A stretch of DNA of 28,258 bases, taken from positions 1 through 28,258 of the forward strand of contig JAOTYV010000019.1 of the NCBI GenBank assembly GCA_029861675.1, in the 5' to 3' direction. The notes beneath the pieces were generated by a model. It had not been told where the DNA came from and made no database searches. It saw nothing but the letters and a program-made list of their open reading frames with translations. Source of the stretch: Alphaproteobacteria bacterium (GTDB lineage Bacteria > Pseudomonadota > Alphaproteobacteria > UBA8366). A program made the translations under genes and the position numbers. Each line of letters starts with the position of its first letter. Position 1 is the stretch's first letter. Below, piece by piece: positions 15,243-23,771 of the stretch.

Positions 15243-16250
15243 TCAGGGCGTGAGCACCACACGACCGATCGCCCGCCGTTCGCGAAGTTCGGCCATCGCC
15301 GCGGCGAAGTCGGCAAGATCGAACTGCCGGTGGACCGTCGGCTTGATTTTCCCGGCCTGCCACCATCCGGTCAGCGCCGCCATCATCTCGGCCACCGGTT
15401 CGGAAAAAGTTTCGCGCCGGTCGGTCGGCCCCCAGCCGACATATTCCCCCCAATTGAATCCCATGACGCTGATATTTTTGATCAGGAGAAGATTCAGCGG
15501 GACGCTCGGAATATCGCCACCCGCAAAGCCGATCGTCACCAGCCGTCCGCCGACCCGCAGGCAACTGAGCGACGGCCGTGTCACAGCGCCGCCGACCGGG
15601 TCGTAGACCATGTCCAGCCCGGCGCCATCGGTCAAATCCTCGACCTGTTCGCGGAATCCGTCGGGCCCGATTGCCGCATCGACCCCGCGCGCCTCCAGGA
15701 TCGCGCGTTTCTCTTCGCTGCTGGCGACGGCGATGACCCGCGCCCCGGCCGCAAGACCGATTTCCACCGCCGCCAGCCCGACGCCGCCGGCGGCGCCGTG
15801 CACCAGCAGGGTTTCGCCGGCCTTCAGGCCGCCGCGCCACATCAAACCGCCATAGGATGTGGGGTAGGAAATGCACAACGCGACCGCCGCGTCGAGCGGC
15901 AACCCGTCGGGCAGTTTGTGCACATTGTGCTCGCTCGCCACCACCTGTTCCGCATAGCCGCCCCAATCGATGGGCGCGAGTACCGAATCCCCGGGCTTGC
16001 ACCGCGTTACGCCGGGCGCGCATTCGATCACCTCGCCGGTGATTTCCGTTCCGGGCACGAAGGGCAATGGCGGGCGGCGTTGATATTTTCCCGCGACCAC
16101 GAGCGTCGTCGCGAAACTGACCCCGGCGTAGCGGATGGCGATGCGCACCCCGCCCGGACGCAGCTCGGGCACCGGCGCGGTGCCCAACTGCAGATCCTCG
16201 AACGCGCACCAGTCATCGCAAATGACGGCGCGCATCGTCGATGCGTTCAT
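15243..16250 (-). CDS. NADPH:quinone oxidoreductase-like zinc-independent MDR dehydrogenase
   Basis: A 335-residue medium-chain reductase of the quinone oxidoreductase branch, reducing quinones, enones or enoyl-CoA-like substrates with NADPH. It has the N-terminal GroES-like domain (ending around PGTEITGEV, GGYAEQVVA) and a Rossmann domain with VHGAAGGVGLAAVEIG. The residues that hold catalytic zinc in alcohol dehydrogenases are not present. The ATG at 16250 gives the family length; the frame is open to 16403 inside the neighbouring gene. It begins 23 bp after the PhyH-type gene, as last gene of a probable four-gene operon, suggesting that it handles the oxidised product made there. Confidence 0.88.
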   Translation of the reverse strand: MNASTMRAVICDDWCAFEDLQLGTAPVPELRPGGVRIAIRYAGVSFATTLVVAGKYQRRPPLPFVPGTEITGEVIECAPGVTRCKPGDSVLAPIDWGGYAEQVVASEHNVHKLPDGLPLDAAVALCISYPTSYGGLMWRGGLKAGETLLVHGAAGGVGLAAVEIGLAAGARVIAVASSEEKRAILEARGVDAAIGPDGFREQVEDLTDGAGLDMVYDPVGGAVTRPSLSCLRVGGRLVTIGFAGGDIPSVPLNLLLIKNISVMGFNWGEYVGWGPTDRRETFSEPVAEMMAALTGWWQAGKIKPTVHRQFDLADFAAAMAELRERRAIGRVVLTP

Positions 16251-16273
16251 TGATTTCGAACCCTTTCGTTGAT

Positions 16274-17086
16274 TTATGCCGGCCGCGGCCAGACCACCGG
16301 AAACAGATCGCAGTCCAATGGCCCGCCGGGCGCGATGTCCGGATCGCGCAGCATCTGCTGAATATTCGGCCGCGGATTGTACGTGACATCGTCGCCGCAC
16401 CACCGCGCGACATAGGCGCGGCGGCGGCCGCTGGTTTCATTCCCGGGTGCCCCATGCACGAGAAGGCCATGGTGAATCGTGCAGTCGCCCGGCGCCATCT
16501 CGAATTGCAAGACATCGAGCTGGTCCCGCATGCTGTCGATGTCCGGCATTTCGGGAAGATCTTCCTTGTAACGGTCGTCGCCGGTGAAACTCCGCGCCTT
16601 GAACCGCTGTCCCCATTTATGGGAACCGCGAATATATTCCACCGCCCCATTCTCCGCCGTCACCGGGTCGAGCGCGATCCATAGCGTACACACCTGATCG
16701 CCCGCGACCGGCCAATAGGTGTGGTCATGATGCCACATCGTGCGCGTGGTGCTGCCCGGCTCCTTCACCAGGATCTGATCGAACAGCAGATTGACCTTCG
16801 CCGACCGCAATACCTGGGCGACGATCCCCGCTGCCGGCGACTCCCAAATGAAATGCTCGAATCCCGGCACATGCTCATGGACGAATGTATCGCTGACGAA
16901 CACCCCGTCGCCCTGCCGGGTAATGTCCTTCGCCAGCGGGCCGGGCGACGCGATGCATTGCTCGACGCAATTGCGCAGATGGTCAACCCATTCGGCGTCG
17001 AACAACCCGCGCAAACAGACGATGCCATCTTCCCCATAGGCGTCGATATCGGTGTCGGAGATTTCGAGCGACGGCGCACGTGTCAT
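16274..17086 (-). CDS. Phytanoyl-CoA dioxygenase (PhyH) family protein
   Basis: A 270-residue Fe(II)/2-oxoglutarate oxygenase of the PhyH family; the best known member 2-hydroxylates phytanoyl-CoA, and bacterial relatives hydroxylate many small molecules. The iron ligands are His119 and Asp121 in MWHHDHTYW and His211 in LLVHGAPGN, with an Arg run at 221-223 placed to bind 2-oxoglutarate. The start follows 18 bp after the TauD-type gene. Two oxygenases in one operon with a reductase and a methyltransferase suggest stepwise oxidation of one compound. It is also a candidate source of 2-hydroxyacyl-CoA for the lyase at 23772 (inference). Confidence 0.88.
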   Translation of the reverse strand: MTRAPSLEISDTDIDAYGEDGIVCLRGLFDAEWVDHLRNCVEQCIASPGPLAKDITRQGDGVFVSDTFVHEHVPGFEHFIWESPAAGIVAQVLRSAKVNLLFDQILVKEPGSTTRTMWHHDHTYWPVAGDQVCTLWIALDPVTAENGAVEYIRGSHKWGQRFKARSFTGDDRYKEDLPEMPDIDSMRDQLDVLQFEMAPGDCTIHHGLLVHGAPGNETSGRRRAYVARWCGDDVTYNPRPNIQQMLRDPDIAPGGPLDCDLFPVVWPRPA

Positions 17087-17104
17087 CCGAGTCAGTTCCC
17101 TTCG

Positions 17105-17971
17105 TTAGACCGGTGTGTCGCCCTTGATTTGAGTGCGATGCATGACACGCCGCGCACCATCGTCGAACGCATCCCGCCGGTGCATGGTGCAGCGATTGTC
17201 CCAGATCAGGACGTCGCCGACACGCCAGACATGTTCCCAAACGAACTTCCGGTTCGTCGTATGGGCCCAGATTGCGTCGAGAATTTCCTCGCTCTCGGAA
17301 ACGGGAAAATCCTCGATATAGCTATTGAGCCGGCGTCCCAAATATAGCGCCAACCGTCCCGTCTCCGGATGGGTGCGGAGGATCGGGTGATAGGGTCCCG
17401 GCGCGTCACGCACATCGTCGACCGCCTCGAAATCGTCCCGCTTGTCGCCCGTACTCGTATAGGTCGGGTCATGTTTCACGCGCCGGCCCGTGATTCGGCC
17501 ACGCAATTCGGATGGCAGCGCGTCGAGCGCGGCATACATGTTGAGAAAACTGGTATTGCCGCCGGCGGGCGGAATTTCGAGCGCATGGAGGACACTGGCG
17601 GCGGGCGGCACATCGAAAAAGGCGCTGTCGCTATGCCAGACCGCCTCGCCCGCGCCGAGCTGGCCGATCGGCTTATCGTTTTCCTTCACGTTCGAGATTA
17701 CGTTGATCTCCGGCGGCACCTCGGCCTTCTGTCCCGAGCCCTTGGAGTAGTTCAGATGCCGGCTGGGCGGGTACTCGATTTCCCCCAGCCGCTCGGTAAA
17801 TTCCAGCAGTTGCGCGTCGGAAAGGGATTGGCCGCGAAACAGCAAGACAAGATGTTCCAGCCATGCCTCGCGAATTTCGGCAACAAGCTCGTCCGATAGC
17901 GCTCCGCCGAGATCGACGCCGCGAATTTCCGCGCCGAGCGCCGCCTGCATCGGCACCACTTCGATAGCCAT
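17105..17971 (-). CDS. TauD/TfdA-family Fe(II)/2-oxoglutarate dioxygenase
   Basis: A 288-residue TauD-type dioxygenase, cytoplasmic. The facial triad is His113 and Asp115 in AVWHSDSAFF and His264 in WDNRCTMHRRDAF, with Arg274/275 or Arg279 for the co-substrate. HPILRTHPETGRLALYLG is the strand preceding the distal motif. Two ATGs lie next to each other (17974 and 17971); the Shine-Dalgarno GGGAGG is only two bases from the first and five from the second, so the second is preferred. The gene lies between the methyltransferase and the PhyH-type gene in the same direction. It differs clearly from the other two TauD-type proteins of the window, so these are not recent copies. Confidence 0.88.
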   Translation of the reverse strand: MAIEVVPMQAALGAEIRGVDLGGALSDELVAEIREAWLEHLVLLFRGQSLSDAQLLEFTERLGEIEYPPSRHLNYSKGSGQKAEVPPEINVISNVKENDKPIGQLGAGEAVWHSDSAFFDVPPAASVLHALEIPPAGGNTSFLNMYAALDALPSELRGRITGRRVKHDPTYTSTGDKRDDFEAVDDVRDAPGPYHPILRTHPETGRLALYLGRRLNSYIEDFPVSESEEILDAIWAHTTNRKFVWEHVWRVGDVLIWDNRCTMHRRDAFDDGARRVMHRTQIKGDTPV

Positions 17972-18058
17972 CATTTCCTCCCGAAAGGCGCCGGACTGCC
18001 GGCAGCGAACGGCCAGCCAAATAAATCACGCCGGCCTGGGACCGCGCAAGCAGCGGAA

Positions 18059-18826
18059 TTACGGCCTTTGCGCCGTGATCAGCCGCCACCGATGGAAAAA
18101 AACGATATCACCGTCCTGGAACGACAAGCCCATACCGGCGTGAAGCCCGGCTTTCGCCAGGGCGCCGGCCACGGTGCGCAGCGGCTCGACCCGTTGCGGA
18201 TCGTTGACGATCCCCATCCACTCCCCGAATTCCCGCGTTTTATCCCAGGTGGACTGGGACAGCATCTCAAACCCCGCGCCGGCGATGACAGAATCCAGTT
18301 CGGTCGCCGGCAGCATCCGCACATGGGACGGGTCGCGGATGATTTCGATGGCGTTCTGCAGCGCCGCCTCTTCGGGTTCTTCCGACACGACCACATCGGC
18401 AATAACCGCGAGGCCGCCAGGCCGCAGCACGCGAAACATCTCGCCCAGGACGCGCGCCGGGTCCGCAAAATGGTGAATGGCCAGCCGGGTCACGACCCCA
18501 TCGAACGTCTGCTTATCGAATGGCAGCGTCTCCGCGTTGCCCTGTTCGAATTGCACATTGTCGAGACCGGCGTCGGCGCATCGTTGCCGCGCCTTCTTGA
18601 GCATTTCGGGCGTCGCGTCGAATGCGGTCACCTGTTCCGCCCGCCCGGCCAGCGCGGCCGTTACGATGCCCGGCCCACACGCGACATCAAGGATCTTGCC
18701 ATCGCCCGCGGCGCCGATGGCGTCCTGGAACCGTTCGGTCAGCCGATCGTCGGTAATCGCCGCCGACGCCGCAAAGGTTTCGGCCTGGCGCGTGAATTCG
18801 GCCCGCACGCGGTCCAACTGATCCAT
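18059..18826 (-). CDS. Class I SAM-dependent methyltransferase (UbiE/Methyltransf_11 type)
   Basis: A 255-residue Rossmann-fold methyltransferase. Motif I is ILDVACGPGIVTAAL, motif II is near VTAFDATPEML, and the post-motif GNAETLPFDKQTFDGVVTRLAIHH is typical of the UbiE/Coq5-like branch acting on small lipophilic or aromatic compounds. RVLRPGGLAVIADV is motif III. AGGAG eight bases before the ATG at 18826 fixes the start; the frame is open further upstream without a site. It heads the probable operon with the TauD-type, PhyH-type and reductase genes, with an 87 bp gap to the next start. The substrate is unknown. Confidence 0.88.
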   Translation of the reverse strand: MDQLDRVRAEFTRQAETFAASAAITDDRLTERFQDAIGAAGDGKILDVACGPGIVTAALAGRAEQVTAFDATPEMLKKARQRCADAGLDNVQFEQGNAETLPFDKQTFDGVVTRLAIHHFADPARVLGEMFRVLRPGGLAVIADVVVSEEPEEAALQNAIEIIRDPSHVRMLPATELDSVIAGAGFEMLSQSTWDKTREFGEWMGIVNDPQRVEPLRTVAGALAKAGLHAGMGLSFQDGDIVFFHRWRLITAQRP

Positions 18827-19003
18827 TTTCGCTCTCCTCTTGGCACGCCTCCGCCCAGGACGGCGGCCGGGAAATGCCGTATTTGAACCATGGTAATGCA
18901 TTGCCGCGGACCGGTCGATGCCGCCCTGGCTGGCCAGCGTCCGTCATTAACGTCTAAAATGGGGATGCCCACTTGCCCGGTCCCGTCCAATGAGGAGTCA
19001 CCC

Positions 19004-20389
19004 ATGTCCATCGCCCAAGAACTCGCCAAGCGCATTCTGGCCTTTACGTACGAAGATCTTCCGGACGAGGCGCTTTTCTGGGCAAAACAGGCGATCACCG
19101 ACACCGTCGGCGTCACCTTCGCCGGCGCCTGCGAGCCGACAACGAAGATCCCGCTCGGCCTTCCCGGCATCGCGGATCAGGACGGTCCCTGCCTGATTTT
19201 CGGCAGCGCGCGCAGAACCGCCATTCTCGACGCGGTGCTGATCAACGGAACCGCATCGCATGCGCTGGATTTCGACGATGTCAGCCCGACCATGGGCGGG
19301 CACCCATCGGCCGAGTTGGTGCCCCCGATCATCGCCCTCGGCGAAATGCTGGGAACCAGCGGCCGAGACGCGCTGACCGCCTATGTGGCCGGTTATGAGA
19401 CCGAGACCCGCATCGCCCGCGGCGTCAACTTCGTGCACTATGAAAAAGGCTGGCATCCGACGGCGACCTTGGGGATTTTCGGTGCCGTCGCCGCATCCGC
19501 CCGGCTGCTCGGACTCGACGAGGAGCAGACCACGCGGGCGCTCGCCATCGCGGTGTCGCTTGCCTCGGGCGTGAAGGCGAATTTCGGCACCATGACCAAA
19601 CCGCTGCATGTGGGTCAAAGCACCCGCAACGGGGTCTTCGCCGCCCTCCTCGCCAAGGACGGATTTTCCGCCAATGCGGAAGCCTTCGAAGACAAACAGG
19701 GATTCTTCGAGGTCTTCAACGGGCCGGGAAATTATGACGCCGACAAGATTTTCGCCAATTGGGCGGATCCGCTCGACATCACCGACCCGGGTCTCGGCAT
19801 CAAGCAGTTCCCGTGTTGCGGCAGCACCCATATGGCAATCACCATGATGCTCAACCTCGTGGCGAAACACGGGCTGACGCCGGAAAACGTCCGTCATATC
19901 CAGATTTACAGCCATGCGCAGCGCCTGCCGCACACCAACCGGCCGGAGGTGCGCAGCGCCCTGGAAGCCAAGTTCAGCGTGCAATACTGCGTTGCCCGCG
20001 CCTTGATGCACGGCAAGGTCCTGCTGGAACATTTCGAAGGCGACGCCTGGGCGGATGCCCAAGCGCAGGCGCTGCTGAATATCAGCGCGGCCGGTCCGCA
20101 CCCGACCATGACCGACAAGCCCTGGTGTTCCGAAGTCATCGTCGAAACCAAGACCGACGAGACATTGTCGGAAAAGACCGAATACATCATGGGCCGCGGC
20201 ATCCCCAACCCAATGTCCGAGGAGGAGATGCGCGTCAAATTCGAGGATTGCGTCTCGCGTGTCCTGCCCGCGGATCAAATCGCCCGCCTGTTCGACATGT
20301 TGGGGAAATTCGAGACTATCGGCGATCTGCGGACGCTTGGCGAAGCCTGCGAGGCGCCGGAATCGGCTGATATAGCCGCCGCGGAATAG
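19004..20389 (+). CDS. MmgE/PrpD family protein (second copy)
   Basis: A 461-residue MmgE/PrpD protein. The N-terminal helical domain begins AQELAKRILAFTYEDLPDEA, and ALDFDDVSPTMGGHPSAELV and the late QFPCCGSTHMAITMMLNL are family features. Its sequence differs strongly from the copy at 110-1486, so they are old paralogues with different substrates. The start at 19004 has TGAGGAG upstream; the open frame reaches 18890 without support. It is divergent from the methyltransferase, sharing a 177 bp promoter region. No citrate synthase or isocitrate lyase gene is near, so a methylcitrate role is not supported. Confidence 0.87.
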   Translation: MSIAQELAKRILAFTYEDLPDEALFWAKQAITDTVGVTFAGACEPTTKIPLGLPGIADQDGPCLIFGSARRTAILDAVLINGTASHALDFDDVSPTMGGHPSAELVPPIIALGEMLGTSGRDALTAYVAGYETETRIARGVNFVHYEKGWHPTATLGIFGAVAASARLLGLDEEQTTRALAIAVSLASGVKANFGTMTKPLHVGQSTRNGVFAALLAKDGFSANAEAFEDKQGFFEVFNGPGNYDADKIFANWADPLDITDPGLGIKQFPCCGSTHMAITMMLNLVAKHGLTPENVRHIQIYSHAQRLPHTNRPEVRSALEAKFSVQYCVARALMHGKVLLEHFEGDAWADAQAQALLNISAAGPHPTMTDKPWCSEVIVETKTDETLSEKTEYIMGRGIPNPMSEEEMRVKFEDCVSRVLPADQIARLFDMLGKFETIGDLRTLGEACEAPESADIAAAE

Positions 20390-20503
20390 CCCTTGCGCCG
20401 CCGGTTAGAAAGTTAAGGGCCAATCGGTTCAAAACACGGGGGCAAATCCCCATATATCGGGGGTCTTCGCCTTAGCCCCGCTCAACTACCGCGGCGTAAC
20501 ACG

Positions 20504-21514
20504 ATGAATGAACTACTGAAATCCCTGCGCGACAGACTCCCGAGCCTGCGGCGGTACAGTTCCGTCGGCGCACCGGCGGCGGAGTCAGCCAACAGGCCGC
20601 GTCGCGGCATCACCGTCGGTATCGTCGTGATTATTGTTGTGATGCTGTTCTATTACCCGGTCGGTATGCTGCTCGCCCACAAGATCAACGACGACGTGAC
20701 CTTCGCCGCGCCGAAGGAATTGCAACTCGCCAAGGGTAGCCGGGCCGTCGCGTTGACGGTTGCCTTGATCGAGCGCGAGACGGAACAGACAAAATGGGTC
20801 GCCAACAAACCATTCGTGTTTCCTTCTTCCATGCTCGACAACATGCCCAACTTCCAGGTCGGGCTGATGTACGCCCTTTCGCGTTTCGCCATCGAGATGA
20901 CCGACGTACTCGGCCGCACCCGCGGCAGCAGCCAGGTCGACGAGGATCTGGACAAGGCGTCGGGATTATTGAAATACGATGGCACCATTTGGCACTGGGA
21001 ACCGTCGACATCGCTCTGGCCGACCGCCAGCGCCGAAAAGCAATATACCAGCGCGCGCAAAGCATTAGCGAGATACAATGAGAGACTCAACGACGGTAGC
21101 GCGGTCTTCGACCGGCGGGCCGACAATTTGATCGCCTTTCTCGACCGCGTTGGATCCGACCTCGGCAGCGCATCGGCGGCGCTGGACATTCAGGCGGTAA
21201 GCTCGAACGCCGGTTGGTTCGACACCAAGGCGGACGATATCTTCTACGCCACCAAGGGACGGCTCTACGGCTATTACATGGTGTTGCGCGAACTGGAGGC
21301 CGATCTCGGCAGCGTGATTGCCGAAAAGAACGTCGAGAATGTCTGGCAGCAAATGATGGACAGTCTGCGCACCGCCGCTACCATGGACCCTTTGATCATC
21401 TCCAACGGCTCCAATGACGGGTTGTTCGCACCGAGCCACTTGGCGGTGCAGGGCTTCTACCTGTTGCGCGCCCGGACGCAGTTGAAGGAAGTGACCAATA
21501 TCCTGCTAAAGTAG
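20504..21514 (+). CDS. DUF2333 family membrane-anchored protein
   Basis: A 336-residue protein of the uncharacterised DUF2333 family. A basic N-terminal segment (residues 1-35) leads to one membrane helix around 36-57 (ITVGIVVIIVVMLFYYPVGM), and the rest is a soluble, mostly helical domain presumably in the periplasm. Conserved-looking blocks include FVFPSSMLDNMPNFQVGL and the tryptophan-rich TIWHWEPSTSLWPTAS. Function is unknown. The 114 bp gap before it has no strong terminator, and the TauD-type gene follows 33 bp after its stop. Its presence among catabolic genes may be accidental. Confidence 0.82.
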   Translation: MNELLKSLRDRLPSLRRYSSVGAPAAESANRPRRGITVGIVVIIVVMLFYYPVGMLLAHKINDDVTFAAPKELQLAKGSRAVALTVALIERETEQTKWVANKPFVFPSSMLDNMPNFQVGLMYALSRFAIEMTDVLGRTRGSSQVDEDLDKASGLLKYDGTIWHWEPSTSLWPTASAEKQYTSARKALARYNERLNDGSAVFDRRADNLIAFLDRVGSDLGSASAALDIQAVSSNAGWFDTKADDIFYATKGRLYGYYMVLRELEADLGSVIAEKNVENVWQQMMDSLRTAATMDPLIISNGSNDGLFAPSHLAVQGFYLLRARTQLKEVTNILLK

Positions 21515-21547
21515 GGCGTGATCATCTCGGCGAGGAAAATTAGGAAA

Positions 21548-22390
21548 ATGGAATTACGGCCCCTATCGGATGCCGCCGGTGCGGAAATAATCGGCGCGGA
21601 CCTCACCAACCCCTTGGACGACGACAGCTTCGCGCAGATCCACCGGGCGTGGCTGGACCATTGCGTGATCGTGCTGCGCGACCAGGATCTGCCGCCGGAG
21701 CATCACATCGCCTTCAGCCGCCGCTTCGGGCCGCTCACCACCCATGTTTTCGACCAGTTCCTGTTGCCCGGCCATCCGGAGATTATCCGGATTTCCAATA
21801 AGAAAACCGAATCCGGCGACAATGTCGGCCTCGCCGATGCGGGCCGCTACTGGCATTCGGACCTGTCCTATGCGCAGTACCCGAGCAAAGGATCGATGCT
21901 CTATGCCTTGGAAATTCCCCCGGAGGGCCAAGGCGGCGATACGCTGTTCGCCAATATGTACAAGGCCTACGATGCGCTCTCCGACACCATGAAGGCCCGG
22001 CTCGAGGGCCTGCGGGCGGCCTTCATCATCAGTCGCAAGCGGTTCACGGACGATAGCCGCGTTAAATTAAATGAAGATCAGGCGGATCAAACACCGGAGG
22101 TAACGCATCCCGTGGTCCGCATCCACCCGGAAACCGAGCGCAAGGCGCTCTACGTCAATCCCGGTCACACCGATCATATCGTCGGCATGGATGCGGACGA
22201 AAGCCGGGCGCTGCTCGACGAGCTGCACGCACACGCCACCCGGCCGGAATTCGTCTATCGTCACAAATGGCGGCTGCACGATTTGGTCTTCTGGGATAAC
22301 CGCTGCCTGATGCACATCGCCGACCCGCCAAAACCCGGCTTCGACCGCCATATGCACCGAACGACGATCGAGGGCGACCGGCCCTACTGA
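21548..22390 (+). CDS. TauD/TfdA-family Fe(II)/2-oxoglutarate dioxygenase
   Basis: A 280-residue TauD-type enzyme. Iron ligands are His103 and Asp105 in YWHSDLSYAQ and His256 in WDNRCLMHIADP; Arg267 or Arg271 would hold 2-oxoglutarate. The early GAEIIGADL and SRRFGPLTTHVF blocks are standard for the family. The ATG at 21548 aligns with family starts; an upstream GTG at 21518 is in frame but would add ten unsupported residues. It is followed 88 bp later by the luciferase-like oxidoreductase. It is the third TauD-type protein in the window; the substrate is unknown. Confidence 0.88.
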   Translation: MELRPLSDAAGAEIIGADLTNPLDDDSFAQIHRAWLDHCVIVLRDQDLPPEHHIAFSRRFGPLTTHVFDQFLLPGHPEIIRISNKKTESGDNVGLADAGRYWHSDLSYAQYPSKGSMLYALEIPPEGQGGDTLFANMYKAYDALSDTMKARLEGLRAAFIISRKRFTDDSRVKLNEDQADQTPEVTHPVVRIHPETERKALYVNPGHTDHIVGMDADESRALLDELHAHATRPEFVYRHKWRLHDLVFWDNRCLMHIADPPKPGFDRHMHRTTIEGDRPY

Positions 22391-22478
22391 GGGCGCTCGT
22401 ATCCGCCCTGTGCTGGCGCCGCCTGCCGGCAATGGTTTACTCTTCTTCAGAGAATATCATTCACGGGAGCGCGCCGGC

Positions 22479-23579
22479 ATGGATTTCGGGCTTTTCAATT
22501 TGATGCAACAACGCGACCGGACAAAGACTTCACGGGAAGTCGTCCGGGATGCGATCGACCAGACAATCGCCGCCGAGGAATTGGGATTCGGCCGCGTCTG
22601 GTTCGCCGAGCATCACTTTTCCAATTACAGCCTGTGTCCGGCGCCGTTGATGATGTGCGGCTATGCCGCAGGCGTGACGAAGAAGATACGGCTGGGCACC
22701 GCGGTCGTGGTGCCGCCGCTCTACAAACCGGCGCGCCTGCTGGGCGAGATCGCCCTGGCCGACACGCTGTGCGACGGCCGCCTCGACCTTGGTGTCGGTA
22801 GCGGCTATCAGGCCTATGAATTCGACCGCTTTCATGCCGATCTCGAACACAACAAGGAATTGATGTACGAGATGCTCGACATGATCGAACTCGGCCTCGG
22901 TCAGCCGCACTTCAGTTATGACGGCGAGCATTACCAACAACCGCAAACGGCGATCAACGTGCGGCCCGTGCAGCAGCCGTATCCGCCGATCTGGCTGGCG
23001 ACAAACGATCCGGTCAGCGTCCGCCGCGCCGCGCGAAAAGGCTATACGCCGTTCTTCTCGACCCGCTTCTGCAGCCTGGATGAAATCAAGCCGCTGCGCG
23101 ACAACGTCGATAAGTGTTTTCGCGAAGAAGGCGTCGACCCGACCAACATCCCCGTCGGCATGCTCAGTTTCGGTTTCGTCAGCGACGACAAGAAAGAAGT
23201 CGGGCGCTACATGGACAACGCCCGGTTCCAGCGTCGGATATCGTTCAGCCTGCGAGCCCGACGGGAGAGCGTGGTAGACGACTACTGGGTCGAGGAAAAG
23301 CCGTTCGACAACGAACAATCCCTGGAGGACGTCGCGGACCAGATCCTGTGCGGCGATGTCGAGAGCGTGACCGAACGCCTGGTGACGGTGCTCCGGGAAA
23401 TTCGGCCAAGCCATATCACCTTTTATTTCCAGGTCGGCGACCTGTCCGGCAAGGAAGCCATCGCCAACATGGAACGCTGGGCGAAATACGTCATCCCCGG
23501 CATCGAGAAGGAATTCGGCATGCCGCTGTCGGAGATCAACAAGCCGCAGCCCTTCGTCGCGACCGAGGCGGCGGATTAG
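22479..23579 (+). CDS. LLM-class (luciferase-like) flavin-dependent oxidoreductase
   Basis: A 366-residue bacterial-luciferase-fold monooxygenase or F420/FMN-dependent oxidoreductase. The N-terminus MDFGLFNLMQQ is followed by ELGFGRVWFAEHHFSNYS, a hallmark of the luciferase-like family, and then RLGTAVVVPPLYKPARLLGE and GRLDLGVGSGYQAYEF. These form the barrel face that holds the reduced flavin. GGGAG precedes the ATG at 22479. A flavin reductase partner is not seen nearby. It is followed by the hydroxyacyl-CoA lyase, so it may act on the same compound class. Its last 19 bases occur again at 26816-26834. Confidence 0.88.
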   Translation: MDFGLFNLMQQRDRTKTSREVVRDAIDQTIAAEELGFGRVWFAEHHFSNYSLCPAPLMMCGYAAGVTKKIRLGTAVVVPPLYKPARLLGEIALADTLCDGRLDLGVGSGYQAYEFDRFHADLEHNKELMYEMLDMIELGLGQPHFSYDGEHYQQPQTAINVRPVQQPYPPIWLATNDPVSVRRAARKGYTPFFSTRFCSLDEIKPLRDNVDKCFREEGVDPTNIPVGMLSFGFVSDDKKEVGRYMDNARFQRRISFSLRARRESVVDDYWVEEKPFDNEQSLEDVADQILCGDVESVTERLVTVLREIRPSHITFYFQVGDLSGKEAIANMERWAKYVIPGIEKEFGMPLSEINKPQPFVATEAAD

Positions 23580-23711
23580 GAGAACGAAGTCGACCATGCC
23601 CCGGATTCGCCGGTTCTCGGATTGGAGCGAGCAGAAGGATCGGGGCGAATAAAACCGAATACGGTTTGCCGATGCTTCATAACAGGCGATCATCGGCGAC
23701 CGCGGTCCGTT

Positions 23712-23738
23712 AGACAGGGACGACCAGACAGGGACGAC
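23712..23738 (+). repeat. Tandem 14 bp duplication in the leader of the lyase gene
   Basis: AGACAGGGACGAC occurs at 23712-23724 and again at 23726-23738, one base apart, about 35 bp before the lyase start. It lies in a 192 bp gap that also has a small hairpin (AAACCG/CGGTTT, 23652-23667). It could be a two-site protein-binding element or simply slippage. Confidence 0.6.
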
Positions 23739-23771
23739 GAATCACATAGCAAACATGGGAGGGCGATGACG

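Noticed and set aside
18998..20278. 426-codon frame opposite the second MmgE/PrpD gene
   Set aside because: Antisense shadow; no ribosome site or domain.
20440..20475. GGGG/CCCC runs after the second MmgE/PrpD gene as a terminator
   Set aside because: The stem is only four bases and no T tract follows.
1670..22390. Taurine/sulfonate use as explanation of the TauD-type genes
   Set aside because: No ABC transporter, sulfonatase or sulfur regulator is present; TauD-family membership alone does not define the substrate.
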